Positions 16,438 to 25,223 of a DNA stretch of 64,000 nucleotides are shown here, in pieces. Every line of letters begins with the position of its first letter. The first letter of the stretch is position 1. Origin of the DNA: Streptomyces sp. YPW6 (GTDB lineage: Bacteria > Actinomycetota > Actinomycetes > Streptomycetales > Streptomycetaceae). Location: NCBI RefSeq assembly GCF_018866325.1, contig NZ_CP076457.1, positions 372,001 through 436,000 on the forward strand. The letters are read 5' to 3'. The position numbers were made by a program, and so were the translations under genes. The notes under the pieces were generated by a model that was not told the DNA's origin, did not search any database, and worked only from the letters and a program-made list of their open reading frames with translations.

Positions 16438-17724
16438 ATGCCAGCCGCACCGCACACCGGCCCCCACGCCCCGTCCACGCCGCCGCGCCTGCTGGTCTCC
16501 GACCAGGTCGCGGGGCGGGTCAGCCTGCTCGACCTGCCGGACGGCACGGAGCGGGCGGAAGTGTGCCACCGTCACCTCGCCGAGCACGCGGGCTTCCTCG
16601 CGCTGCCCGGCGGCCTCGTCGCCTGTGTCGACGACCGGGCGGGCGAGCTGCTGGTACTCGATCCGAACGGGCCGGACGCCGGGCGGCCGCTGGTCCGGCG
16701 GCGGATACCGGTCGCGGTCCCCGCCGAGCATCTGGCGGCGGACCCGGACGGTCGCCGCCTCGCGGTGACCACCGGCCTCGGCCGCAACGAGGAGGCGTGG
16801 ACCGGGCTACTGACGGCCGTCGACCTCGACGCACCGGACGGCGCCGTCGCCGTACGCGTACGGGGGCGGACCGGTGAGCCGGGGGTCACGGTCCTCGGCG
16901 GATCCTCCCCGCTCGTGGTGGTGCGCCACCGCGAGCCGGGCGAACTGCTGGTCCACCGGCACCGCGAGCTCATGCGGTCGGCCCCCTCCTGCCCGCCGGC
17001 GGCTCCGGTCCGGCGGATCACCCTGCCCGACGACGACGGGCACGGCGACGCCCACGACCCGCTCACCGGGCGGCTGTTCGCCGCGGCGGGCTCGGGCGTC
17101 CACCGCGCACGGCGGGAAGGGGACGACCTGATCCCCGAGTCACCCCTCCCCTGGTCCGCCGACGGGCGCTCCGGCGGGCGCGGCTACTACCTGCGGCTCG
17201 ATCCCGTACGGCGGATGCTCTGGTCGTGCGTTCGGGGCGGGCCGGGCGATCCCGGACAGTGGCCGGACTGGTCCAACGACGCCTGGTGGCACCAGCTGGA
17301 CACCGGCGAGACGGGAAGGCTGGACCTGGGCCCCGGACTGGTCTTCCGGCTCGCGGTCACGGCCCGTCACATCGCGTTCACCCGCATCCATCCGGACGGC
17401 GACGAGCTGGTCCTCCTCGACGCTCCCCCGGCCGCCGGATCCCGCCCGGAGGTGGGCGCACGACTGCCCCTGCCCGCCATGTCCGGTGCGCCCCGGCGGG
17501 GCGGCACCCCCTGGGACGGTGTTCAGCGGCGGGCCGTCGCCGCCTCCCCCGGCGGGAACCTGGTCGCGGTCAGCCGGGGCGGCCATGGCGAGGTCCACGT
17601 CTTCGACGCGGACAAGGCCGCGGCGGTCTCGACCCTGACCGTCCCGACACCCCTGGACGACGGGGGCCATCTCGCCCTCGTGACACCCGGGGACGGAGCA
17701 CACACCGACCCGGTCGGCCGCTGA
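16438..17724 (+). CDS. Beta-propeller protein of unknown function
   Basis: 428 residues from an ATG with AGGAG upstream. The chain repeats WD40/YVTN-like blade patterns: LLVSDQVAGRVSLLDLPDG, GGLVACVDDRAGELLVLD, PDGRRLAVTTGLG, PGGNLVAVSRGGHGEVHVFD. A His/Asp-rich loop (DDDGHGDAHDP, near residue 200) could bind metal. No signal peptide or membrane segment is obvious, so it is probably cytoplasmic. It is transcribed divergently from the zinc-type uptake operon across a Zur-like box, which suggests a role in low-zinc physiology or handling of the RiPP. This is context only; the fold alone gives no activity. Confidence 0.85.
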   Translation: MPAAPHTGPHAPSTPPRLLVSDQVAGRVSLLDLPDGTERAEVCHRHLAEHAGFLALPGGLVACVDDRAGELLVLDPNGPDAGRPLVRRRIPVAVPAEHLAADPDGRRLAVTTGLGRNEEAWTGLLTAVDLDAPDGAVAVRVRGRTGEPGVTVLGGSSPLVVVRHREPGELLVHRHRELMRSAPSCPPAAPVRRITLPDDDGHGDAHDPLTGRLFAAAGSGVHRARREGDDLIPESPLPWSADGRSGGRGYYLRLDPVRRMLWSCVRGGPGDPGQWPDWSNDAWWHQLDTGETGRLDLGPGLVFRLAVTARHIAFTRIHPDGDELVLLDAPPAAGSRPEVGARLPLPAMSGAPRRGGTPWDGVQRRAVAASPGGNLVAVSRGGHGEVHVFDADKAAAVSTLTVPTPLDDGGHLALVTPGDGAHTDPVGR

Positions 17725-18001
17725 GACCGGCATCCGGCGCGGTGACGCGGCGAGCCCCGTCGCGCGGCGGCGGGACCGAGCCCTGCGCGGGCGGTGGCGA
17801 GCCTCGCCGTACCGCCGGGACCTGTGCCTTGGCACGGTGGCCCACCGGACCTCACCACCCGGCCGGGACCGGGACCGGAGCCGGTGGGCGGTGGGCGGCG
17901 GGCGGCGGGCCATGAGCGGTGGCGCAGCGGACCTCGCAGCGCCACGGCCCGCGGGCCGGCCCGGCCCGTTCAGCCCGGCGCCGACGGGCGGTCGGCCGCT
18001 G

Positions 18002-18307
18002 TCACCAGGAGGACTTGGTCACTCCGGGCAGGAAGCCCGCGTGGGCCTGCTCACGCATCCGGACCCGGGAGAGGCCGAACTTGCGCAGGTACCCCCTCGG
18101 CCTGCCGTCGACACTGTCCCGGTTGCGGACCCGGGTGGCACTGGCGTCACGCGGCTGGCGCCGCAGCTCCTCCACCGCGGCGAGACGCTCGCGCTCCGGG
18201 GTGCCGGGCCGGCGGATGATCTCCTTCAGCTCGGCCCTGCGGGCCGCGTACCGCTCGACGGTGGCCCGGCGGCTGTCGTTCCGCGCGATCTTGCTCTTCT
18301 TCGCCAT
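18002..18307 (-). CDS. rpsN2: 30S ribosomal protein S14, zinc-independent form
   Basis: 101 residues starting [11 protein letters not shown] and ending [19 protein letters not shown], the long S14 form that lacks the CxxC pairs of the zinc-binding version. Its start overlaps the L28 stop (TGATG), so the two are coupled. In Streptomyces such paralogues replace zinc-containing ribosomal proteins when Zur is derepressed, releasing zinc. Confidence 0.96.
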   Translation of the reverse strand: MAKKSKIARNDSRRATVERYAARRAELKEIIRRPGTPERERLAAVEELRRQPRDASATRVRNRDSVDGRPRGYLRKFGLSRVRMREQAHAGFLPGVTKSSW

Positions 18308-18543
18308 CAGACCTTCTCCCCTCGCGCACGGATGCGCGCGACCGCTGCCTCGATGCCGATGCTGTCGACGGTCCTGATCGCGCGGGCGCTCAGGGTGAGG
18401 CGCACGTAGCGCCCCTCACCGGGCAGCCAGTACCGCTTGCGCTGGACATTCGGGTCGAACCGGCGGGACGTCCGGTGGTGCGAGTGGGAGATCTTGTTGC
18501 CGAATCCCGGCTTGGAGCCGGTCAGTTGGCAGTGGGCGGACAT
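18307..18543 (-). CDS. rpmB2: 50S ribosomal protein L28, zinc-independent form
   Basis: 78 residues with the L28 signature [20 protein letters not shown]. It has a single cysteine (Cys5) instead of the four that bind zinc in the housekeeping copy. The ATG at 18543 is chosen because the protein family begins there; a longer upstream frame would cross the promoter. First gene of a leftward L28-S14 pair that faces the L33 operon across a Zur-like box. Confidence 0.95.
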   Translation of the reverse strand: MSAHCQLTGSKPGFGNKISHSHHRTSRRFDPNVQRKRYWLPGEGRYVRLTLSARAIRTVDSIGIEAAVARIRARGEKV

Positions 18544-18578
18544 GAAAGGTACCTGCCTCTCCTTCGATGCATCCATTA

Positions 18579-18606
18579 TTGAAAATGGAAACCATTGCCA
18601 TATAGT
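18579..18606 (+). promoter_or_regulatory. Promoter and Zur-like operator of the L33-L31 operon
   Basis: TTGAAA (18579-18584) and TATAGT (18601-18606) are separated by 16 bp. The imperfect inverted repeat ATGGAAACCATTGCCAT (18585-18601) fills the spacer and resembles Zur sites. The -10 lies 7 bp before the L33 ATG and no ribosome site is present, so a leaderless mRNA is likely. The operator also sits upstream of the divergent L28 gene. Confidence 0.75.
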
Positions 18607-18613
18607 AGCGCCC

Positions 18614-18778
18614 ATGGCTCGCAACGAAGTACGCCCGGTCATCAAGCTCCGCTCCACCGCGGGGACCGGCTACACCTACGTCACCCGCAAGAACCGGCGG
18701 AACGACCCCGACCGGATGGTGCTGCGCAAGTACGACCCGGTGGCCCGCCGCCATGTCGACTTCCGCGAGGACCGCTGA
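18614..18778 (+). CDS. rpmG: 50S ribosomal protein L33, zinc-independent form
   Basis: 54 residues: [20 protein letters not shown], then [18 protein letters not shown]. The two CxxC motifs of the zinc form are absent. It is first gene of L33-L31-COG0523-S18. The start has no Shine-Dalgarno sequence and is directly preceded by a -10 hexamer, which fits leaderless translation. Confidence 0.95.
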   Translation: MARNEVRPVIKLRSTAGTGYTYVTRKNRRNDPDRMVLRKYDPVARRHVDFREDR

Positions 18779-18843
18779 GGCCCCCGGCCCCGGCCGCCCG
18801 GAACCCCGCAACGCCCCTTCACACCCCACCCGAGGACCCCGTC

Positions 18844-19098
18844 ATGAAGCCCGGAATCCACCCCGCCTACGGGCCTGTCGTCTTCCGCGACAAGGCCGCC
18901 GACTTCGCGTTCCTGACCCGCTCGACCATGACCAGCGACCGCACCGTCACCTGGGAGGACGGGAACACGTACCCGGTGGTCGACGTGGAGATCTCCTCCG
19001 CGAGCCACCCCTTCCACACCGGCACGGCCCGCGTCCTGGACACCGCCGGACGCGTCGAGCGCTTCGAGCGCCGCTACGGACGCGGTGAGGCCCGATGA
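18844..19098 (+). CDS. rpmE2: 50S ribosomal protein L31 type B
   Basis: 84 residues with the type B pattern [16 protein letters not shown] and [10 protein letters not shown], without the cysteines of zinc-binding L31. Type B L31 is induced on zinc starvation in several bacteria. It follows L33 by 65 bp and overlaps the next gene by 4 bp (ATGA). Confidence 0.96.
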   Translation: MKPGIHPAYGPVVFRDKAADFAFLTRSTMTSDRTVTWEDGNTYPVVDVEISSASHPFHTGTARVLDTAGRVERFERRYGRGEAR

Positions 19099-20249
19099 GC
19101 GGGCGCCGCGCGAAACTGCCCGTCGTCATCGTCTGCGGCCTGCACTCCGAGGCACGCGGCGACGTCGTGGAAGGGCTGCTGCGGGACGTCACCCACAGCG
19201 TCGCCCTGCACCACGACCTGTCGACGGCCGCCGGCGGCACGGTCCGCCGCTCCCTGCGGGACGCCGGCGGCGAGCTGGCCTCCGGAGAAGCACCGCTGGT
19301 GAACGCATGCGCCTGCTGCGCGCTGCGCGAGGACCTCGTCCCGGAGCTCGAACGGCTCGCGGGGGACGGGGTGACCCGGCTCGCCGTCCTGGAGCTCTGG
19401 GACTCCGTCGAGCCGAAGTCGATGGCCGAGGTGATCGCCGCGCACACCGACGCCGCCGAGGTCACCAACGTGTTCACGGCGATCGACCCCACGCTCGTGC
19501 TGCCCTGCCTCTCCAACGGCGACGATCTGGCCGAGGCCGGTCTCGCGGCGGCGCCGGCCGACCGGCGGACCATCGGCGACACCTGGGCCCGGCAGGTGGA
19601 GTACGCCCCCGTCCTGGCGGTGGCGCCGAACCCGGCGGCCGACGACGAGGACCGCGCGCTGATCCGGCAGCTGAACCCGACGGCCCGTCAGGCAGAGGCC
19701 GGGTCGGCGGAGCTGGCCCGGCTGGCGTTCGCGGGCTTCGACGTGGAGGCGGCGGCAGCGGGCCAGCACCCGGCCTGCGCGCTGCTCCCGCAGGAAGCGG
19801 AGGAGGCCGGGGTGGGCACGTTCGTGTGGCGGCGGCACCGCCCCTTCCACCCGGAGCGTCTCCTCGACGCGCTGGAGGACCTGAGCTGCGCCGCGGCCCG
19901 CAGCCGGGGCCGGTTCTGGCTCGCGGACCGTCCCGACACCCTGCTCTCCTGGGACGCGGCGGGCGGCGCGCTCTGCGTGGAGGACACCGGCCCCTGGCTC
20001 GCCTCGCTCCCGGACGCGGCCTGGTCCATGGTGCCGCCCTACCGGCAGGCGGCCGCGGCGCTGGACTGGCACCCCGAGCACGGCGACTGCTGCCAGCACC
20101 TCGTCTTCGTCTCGCCCGGCCTCGACCGCGAGGGGCTGACCGGCCTGCTGGACTCCTGCCTCCTCACGGACGAGGAGTACGGGTCGGGCCGGGAGGCGTG
20201 GAAGAGCCTGCCCGCCGCGTTCGACGCGCTCCTCGACCCGGTGCACTGA
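19095..20249 (+). CDS. COG0523/CobW-like protein with degenerate P-loop
   Basis: 384 residues. The CxCC metal-binding motif of COG0523 metallochaperones is present ([12 protein letters not shown], about residue 72) and a CobW C-terminal domain follows ([14 protein letters not shown], then [18 protein letters not shown]). However, the N-terminal P-loop, normally GxxGxGKT, reads [16 protein letters not shown], with no Lys-Thr, so GTP hydrolysis is doubtful. Standard family members deliver zinc to client enzymes in a GTP-dependent way. Being inside the Zur-type operon with L33, L31 and S18 supports a low-zinc role. Translation is coupled to L31. Confidence 0.88.
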   Translation: MSGRRAKLPVVIVCGLHSEARGDVVEGLLRDVTHSVALHHDLSTAAGGTVRRSLRDAGGELASGEAPLVNACACCALREDLVPELERLAGDGVTRLAVLELWDSVEPKSMAEVIAAHTDAAEVTNVFTAIDPTLVLPCLSNGDDLAEAGLAAAPADRRTIGDTWARQVEYAPVLAVAPNPAADDEDRALIRQLNPTARQAEAGSAELARLAFAGFDVEAAAAGQHPACALLPQEAEEAGVGTFVWRRHRPFHPERLLDALEDLSCAAARSRGRFWLADRPDTLLSWDAAGGALCVEDTGPWLASLPDAAWSMVPPYRQAAAALDWHPEHGDCCQHLVFVSPGLDREGLTGLLDSCLLTDEEYGSGREAWKSLPAAFDALLDPVH

Positions 20250-20330
20250 GACCGGCCGCCCCACGCCCGTAGCTCCGCGCCTCGCATCCACCGACCGCAC
20301 CACCGGCCCCATCGACCGCAAGGAAACCCC

Positions 20331-20576
20331 ATGGCACGTCAGCAGAACCCCCGCAAGCCGCTCAAGAACCGGCCGAACCCCCTGGACGCCGCCGGGATCA
20401 CGTACATCGACTACAAGGACACCGATCTGCTGCGGCGGTTCATCTCCGACCGGGGGAAGATCCGCAGCCGCCGCGTCACCCGGATCAGCGCGCAGCAGCA
20501 GCGCCAGGTGGCCGCGGCCGTGAAGAACGCCCGTGAGATGGCTCTGCTGCCGTACTCCGGGACCTCGGCGACATAG
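20331..20576 (+). CDS. rpsR2: 30S ribosomal protein S18, zinc-independent form
   Basis: 81 residues with the S18 pattern [18 protein letters not shown] and [15 protein letters not shown]; no cysteine. Ribosome site AAGGAAA precedes the ATG. It lies 81 bp after the COG0523 gene in the same direction and is probably the last gene of the zinc-starvation operon. Confidence 0.95.
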   Translation: MARQQNPRKPLKNRPNPLDAAGITYIDYKDTDLLRRFISDRGKIRSRRVTRISAQQQRQVAAAVKNAREMALLPYSGTSAT

Positions 20577-20582
20577 CGCACG

Positions 20583-20608
20583 ACGCCCCTCCCCTGCGCC
20601 GGGGGCGT
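20583..20608 (+). terminator. Hairpin after rpsR2
   Basis: ACGCCCC (20583-20589) pairs with GGGGCGT (20602-20608) just after the S18 stop; no U-run. A modest candidate terminator. Confidence 0.45.
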
Positions 20609-20659
20609 GTCAACGGTCCCCGGGATGCAGCACGGCGGCAGCCCGGGGACCATGGACGC

Positions 20660-22279
20660 ATGGGCAGTGACATCCCGGAGGAGGCAGCCCCGCGTCCGGG
20701 GCCGTCGGGTCCGGGAACGTCGGGCCGGCGGGGCGCTCCGCCGCACCAGGGCCTCGCGCTCGCGGCCATGCTGTTCGCCGTGTCGATGACGTTCATCGAC
20801 CAGACCATCGTCGCGATCGCCGCCCCGGACATCATCCACGAACTCGGTCTCACCTCCTCGCAGATGCAGTGGGTGGTCAACGCCTACCTGCTCACACTGG
20901 CCGCCTTCTTCGCCCTGGGCGGGCGGTTGTCCGACATCTTCGGGCACCGCCAGGTGATGCTCATCGGCACGCTGGTCTTCGTCATCGCCTCCGCCCTGTG
21001 CGGCGCGGTGCCCGACGGGGACTTCGCGCAGGCCTGGCTGATCGGCTTCCGGGCCGTCCAGGGCATCGGCGCGGCCCTGATGTTCCCCGCCGCGCTCGCC
21101 GTCGTCATCGCCGTGTTCCCGGTCGAGCGACGCGGGCGGGCGCTGGCCCTCTTCTTCGGCATCTCCGGGGCGCTCACCGCGATCGGGCCGCTGCTCGGCG
21201 GCTGGCTCACCGCGTGGACCTGGCGGGCGGTCTTCTGGGTCAACGTGCCCGTCGCCGTCATCGCGATCGTCCTGGCCCTGCTGGCCCGGATCCCGGAACA
21301 CTCCCGCCGCGAACCGCTGGACCTGCCCGGGGCGGCGCTGGTCGCCGTCGGCATGGGGCTGACCGTGCTGGGGCTGCAGCAGTCGTCCACCTGGGGCTGG
21401 GACTCCGTCGCCACCTGGGCCTGTATCGCGGTCGGTCTGGTGGTGCTGGCGGTCTTCTGCCGGTTCGAACTGCGCACCCGCTTCCCGCTGATCAGACTAC
21501 GGGTCTTCCGCGATCAGGCGTTCAGCGTCGACAACGCCGTGCTGTTCTTCGCCATGGTGGCCTTCGTCCCGGTGTTCTTCTTCGCCTCCGTGTACGCGCA
21601 GGTCTCGCTCAGCGCGTCGCCGAACCAGGCCGCGCTGTATCTCCTGTACTTCTTCATCGGCTTCGGGCTGGCCTCCCAGTGGGGCGGTCGGATCCTCGAC
21701 AAGCGCGGCGCCCGCCCCGCGATGAAGCTCGGTACGGCGCTCGGAGCGGTCGGGTTCGCCCTGTGGGCGGGGAAACTGACGACCCTTTCGATGCACGACC
21801 AGTGGCCGTACGCGGCCATGGCGGGGGCGGGGATCGGCCTGCTGCTGGCGCCGGCCTCGACGGACGCGGTGAACCGGGCCATCGACGCCAGTTACGGCGA
21901 GGTCACCGGCATCACGCAGACCGTGCGCAACTTCGCGGCCAGCATCGGACTGGCCGTCTACGGCACTCTGCTGACACATACGACGATCAGCAATGTGGAC
22001 GAGACCCTGCGGGCCAAGGGCGTGCCGAGTGGTGAGTCGCGCGGCATCGCCGAGTCCGTCGCGCAGTCGGTGACCGGCCAGGGGGACTCCCGTGGGCCGT
22101 CCGGTTCGGGGCCGGTGGCCGAGGCCGTGCGGGATTCGATGCCGGCGATCCGGATGGACTTCGCCGAGGCGAACCAGTGGGTGTTCTCCGGGATGGCCAT
22201 CGCGCTCGGCATCGCGTTCCTGATCTCGCTGCGCCATCCGGGAACCCGGGTGACGCGGGAGGAGCCGTCCGGCCCGTGA
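20660..22279 (+). CDS. MFS drug transporter, DHA2 (14-helix) type
   Basis: 539 residues with about 14 membrane helices. Motif A GGRLSDIFGHRQ follows helix 2, and the motif C-like stretch GISGALTAIGPLLGGWL lies in helix 5, typical of proton-driven drug exporters of the EmrB/QacA group. The N-terminal 30 residues are Pro/Gly-rich. No adjacent regulator is visible, so the substrate is unknown. It is not obviously part of the zinc operon because a hairpin intervenes. Confidence 0.93.
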   Translation: MGSDIPEEAAPRPGPSGPGTSGRRGAPPHQGLALAAMLFAVSMTFIDQTIVAIAAPDIIHELGLTSSQMQWVVNAYLLTLAAFFALGGRLSDIFGHRQVMLIGTLVFVIASALCGAVPDGDFAQAWLIGFRAVQGIGAALMFPAALAVVIAVFPVERRGRALALFFGISGALTAIGPLLGGWLTAWTWRAVFWVNVPVAVIAIVLALLARIPEHSRREPLDLPGAALVAVGMGLTVLGLQQSSTWGWDSVATWACIAVGLVVLAVFCRFELRTRFPLIRLRVFRDQAFSVDNAVLFFAMVAFVPVFFFASVYAQVSLSASPNQAALYLLYFFIGFGLASQWGGRILDKRGARPAMKLGTALGAVGFALWAGKLTTLSMHDQWPYAAMAGAGIGLLLAPASTDAVNRAIDASYGEVTGITQTVRNFAASIGLAVYGTLLTHTTISNVDETLRAKGVPSGESRGIAESVAQSVTGQGDSRGPSGSGPVAEAVRDSMPAIRMDFAEANQWVFSGMAIALGIAFLISLRHPGTRVTREEPSGP

Positions 22280-22478
22280 GCGGGCCGAGGGGTTCGTGAC
22301 CCGTCGACCGGGGCGGATCGCTGCCCGGCCGCGGCGGAAACGGCTGGGGCGACCGCAGGCTCCCGGTCGTCGTGGACGGGGGGCGTGTGCGGGGCACGCC
22401 GGGCGGGGCGGGAGGCCGGACGGGGCGGGCGGGACGGCGCGGTGCTCCGTCAGCCCGGTGTCGGCACGCCCCGGCGGA

Positions 22479-22922
22479 TCAGAAGGCGAAGACGGCGTTG
22501 TCGTTCATGCTGCCCGCCATCTCGCAGGCGTTGCCGTACGTGGTGCTGAACCGGACGGGCTTGCCCTGCCAGACGCCGTGGGCGGTGGCCACGACCGGGT
22601 CCCACTGACGGGTGCAGGTGCGGTTCGACGGGCCGGCGGCGAGTTCGGCGAACTCGCCCCGCACCGAAGCCAGTTCCTTGCAGGCCGCGGCGGGGTCAGG
22701 GTGGCTCCCCCGGGCGGTGGGGGCGCAGTCGAGCGTCACGGCGCGCTCGACGGTCGCGGTCATCGGGTCCTCGCCGCGGGCGACGGTGAGGACGAGCGCC
22801 GAGGGCGCGTAGAGGCTCTCCGTCTTCGTCGGCGCGGCCTGCGCGGTGGCGGTCGCGAAGCCACCGAGCAGAAGCGTGCTCGCCGTGATGGTTGCGAAGA
22901 TGGTGTGAGGGTTGCGTCGCAT
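22479..22922 (-). CDS. Subtilisin-inhibitor-like (SSI family) secreted protease inhibitor, P1 arginine
   Basis: 147 residues. A signal peptide (about 1-30, ending AQA-A) precedes SLYAPSALVLTVARG, the classic SSI N-terminus. Cysteines at 66, 81, 103 and 133 match the two SSI disulfides. By alignment to SSI, where the reactive site is CPM-V, the loop here is CTR-Q, making Arg105 the P1 residue. That predicts inhibition of trypsin-like proteases as well as or instead of subtilisin. The C-terminus NAVFAF is characteristic. AAGGAG precedes the ATG at 22922. In Streptomyces such inhibitors are abundant and growth-phase regulated. Confidence 0.96.
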   Translation of the reverse strand: MRRNPHTIFATITASTLLLGGFATATAQAAPTKTESLYAPSALVLTVARGEDPMTATVERAVTLDCAPTARGSHPDPAAACKELASVRGEFAELAAGPSNRTCTRQWDPVVATAHGVWQGKPVRFSTTYGNACEMAGSMNDNAVFAF

Positions 22923-23311
22923 GAGTGAAAACTCCTTGGTCGGATGCCTGACTGCGGTCAGGAGTCTTGCGTATGCGCACAGTAGGCGCACATCGACGAC
23001 CAGCTTCCAGCCGTATACGGACACCCGAGCCGACCGAATGGTCATTCGGGCAGCTCAGGGGCCCCACACCAAACGTCCAGCATGTGGACGGGCTGCGGCG
23101 GTTCAATCCAAAACGACCACTTGACCTGCGAAGACGCCGAAACCCCCTCGTGCGTCAATCCGTCGCTTCGGCCGGAAAGTACCGCCATCCGGGGGCCGTG
23201 AGACCACCGAACCCCCTCCGGTCACACCTCGACGGCACCCGCGGACCGGCGCCCGAGCACCGGCGGGTCACACGGAGGACACGATTCCGAATCCCCCTTG
23301 ACCGAGGCAAT
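22923..23311. other. Intergenic region between divergent SSI and siderophore-uptake genes
   Basis: About 390 bp with no convincing coding sequence. It must hold the SSI promoter on its left side and the start of the iron-controlled promoter on its right. No repeat or RNA structure stood out. Confidence 0.6.
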
Positions 23312-23330
23312 TTAGGTTAGGCTAACCTCA
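23312..23330 (+). promoter_or_regulatory. DmdR/IdeR iron box
   Basis: TTAGGTTAGGCTAACCTCA matches the actinobacterial iron-box consensus TTAGGTTAGGCTAACCTAA at 18 of 19 positions. It ends 5 bp before the GTG start of the ATPase, so repressor-Fe(II) would cover the transcription start. Confidence 0.95.
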
Positions 23331-23335
23331 CGCTC

Positions 23336-24238
23336 GTGATCGTTCCTGCCCTCGACCGAGAAGACCCGACGCCGCGGCGCTCCGCGCCCGGCGCCACCGC
23401 CCCGCCCGCCGGCGCCGTGGGCCTCGAAGCCCACGGCATGACGGTCGCGTACGACCGCACGGATGTCGTGCACGGCGCCGACCTCCGGCTGCCGCGCGGC
23501 CGTGTCACCGCGCTCATCGGGCCGAACGGCAGTGGGAAGTCCACCCTGTTGCGGGCCGTGGCCCGGCTGCACAAGGCCCGTACCGGCAGGGTGACCGTGG
23601 CGGCCGGGGCCGGCGACGCCGCGCCCGTGGACGCCCTCGCCCTGTCGCGCTCCGCTTTCGCCCGCCGCGTCACCCTGCTCGCGCAGAGCCGCAACGCGCC
23701 GGCCGGGCTCAGCGTGCGCGACGTGGTCGGATTCGGCCGACACCCCTACAGGGGCCGGATCCGGGGAGCGGACCCGGACGGAGCCCGGGTGGTCGAGCAC
23801 GCGCTGGCCGTCACGAACCTCACCGAGTTCGCCGACCGCGGGGTGGAGAGCCTCTCCGGCGGGCAGTTGCAGCGCGTCTGGTTCGCCTGCTGCCTGGCCC
23901 AGGACACCGACGTGCTCCTGCTCGACGAACCCACCACCTATCTCGACCTGCGCTACCAGGTGGAGATCCTCGACCTCGTCCGCGATCTCGCCGACACCCA
24001 CGGTGTCACCGTCGGGGTCGTGCTCCACGACCTGGACCAGGCCGCCGCCGTGGCCGACCAGGTCGTCCTCCTCTCGTCCGGGCGGATCGTCGCAGCGGGA
24101 ACACCCGCCGAGGTGTACGCGCCCGAGCGGCTCACCGACGCCTACGGCATCCGTATCGACGTCGAACTCGACTCCCCCACCGGCATCCCGCGCACCCGCG
24201 CGGTCGGCCGTCACCACCTCCGTACCGAAAGGCCCTGA
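23336..24238 (+). CDS. Siderophore-uptake ABC ATPase (FecE/FhuC type)
   Basis: 300 residues from a GTG. Walker A GPNGSGKST, signature LSGGQLQRVW, Walker B VLLLDEPTTYLDLRYQ and VLHDLDQAAAV mark a ferric-siderophore importer ATPase. The first ~30 residues (Ala/Pro-rich) are unusual; no ribosome site precedes the GTG, which with the adjoining iron box suggests a leaderless transcript. It is the first gene of an ATPase-lipoprotein-permease operon repressed by iron. Confidence 0.92.
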   Translation: MIVPALDREDPTPRRSAPGATAPPAGAVGLEAHGMTVAYDRTDVVHGADLRLPRGRVTALIGPNGSGKSTLLRAVARLHKARTGRVTVAAGAGDAAPVDALALSRSAFARRVTLLAQSRNAPAGLSVRDVVGFGRHPYRGRIRGADPDGARVVEHALAVTNLTEFADRGVESLSGGQLQRVWFACCLAQDTDVLLLDEPTTYLDLRYQVEILDLVRDLADTHGVTVGVVLHDLDQAAAVADQVVLLSSGRIVAAGTPAEVYAPERLTDAYGIRIDVELDSPTGIPRTRAVGRHHLRTERP

Positions 24239-24246
24239 ACACCCTC

Positions 24247-25221
24247 ATGAAGAACCAGCACCTGACGTGGCCCGCCCTCGCCGCCGCGGCCGCACTCTCC
24301 CTGACGGCGTGCGGCACCACCGAGGCGCCGGAGAAGGAGGCGGCCGGGGACAGCGCGGTGACGGTCACCGACTCCCGCGGTGAGAAGATCACGCTCGACG
24401 GACCGGCCAAGCGCGTCGTCGGCACCGAGTGGAACGTCGTCGAGACCCTGGTGACCCTGGGGGTGCAGCCGGTCGGTGTCGCCGACGTCAAGGGCTACAC
24501 CGCCTACGACACGGCCGCCCCGCTCACCGAGGGCGTCAAGGACATAGGCACCCGGGGCGAGCCCAGCGTCGCCACCGTGGCCGGCCTGAAGCCCGACCTC
24601 ATCGTCGCCACCACCGACCTGTCCGACTCGGCCATCGCGCAGTTGTCGAAGGCCGCCCCGGTCGCCGTGGTCCGCTCCGCCGACGCGAGCCGGCAGATCG
24701 ACCAGATGGTCGACAACGTCAACGTCATCGCGCGGGCCACCGGCACCGAGGACAAGGCCGAGGCGGAGATCGCCTCCTTCCGCAAGGCGGTCGCGGACGG
24801 CCGGAAGGAGCTGGCGGACGCCGGTCTCGACGGTGAGAAGGTCGCCTTCGCCGACGGCTGGCAGGAGGGCAACCAGGTCTCGGTGCGCCCGTACGTCAAG
24901 GGCTCGCTGCTCGCCGACGTCAACACCGAACTCGGCCTCGTCGACCCGTGGAAGCTGGAGGGCGACAAGGCGTACGGTCTCGCCGCGACCGACGTCGAGG
25001 GCCTCACGAAGATCGGTGACGCCCGGTTCGCCTACATCGCCAACAACTCCGACGGCGGCGACCCGTTCGCCGAAGGACTCAAGGACAACGCGGTGTGGAA
25101 GTCCCTCCCCTTCGTCAAGAACGACGAGGTCCACCGGCTGCCCGACGGCATCTGGATGTTCGGCGGCACCGCGTCGATGCGCGCGTACATCGACGCCCTC
25201 GTCGGCGCGCTGACCGCCTGA
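24247..25221 (+). CDS. Siderophore-binding lipoprotein (FecB/FepB family)
   Basis: 324 residues with lipobox LTAC (Cys22), then VTVTDSRGEKITLDGPAKRVV and GLKPDLIVATT, standard features of iron-siderophore-binding proteins. It lies 8 bp after the ATPase gene and 2 bp before the permease gene. A hydroxamate siderophore ligand is probable but cannot be assigned. Confidence 0.93.
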   Translation: MKNQHLTWPALAAAAALSLTACGTTEAPEKEAAGDSAVTVTDSRGEKITLDGPAKRVVGTEWNVVETLVTLGVQPVGVADVKGYTAYDTAAPLTEGVKDIGTRGEPSVATVAGLKPDLIVATTDLSDSAIAQLSKAAPVAVVRSADASRQIDQMVDNVNVIARATGTEDKAEAEIASFRKAVADGRKELADAGLDGEKVAFADGWQEGNQVSVRPYVKGSLLADVNTELGLVDPWKLEGDKAYGLAATDVEGLTKIGDARFAYIANNSDGGDPFAEGLKDNAVWKSLPFVKNDEVHRLPDGIWMFGGTASMRAYIDALVGALTA

Positions 25222-25223
25222 CG

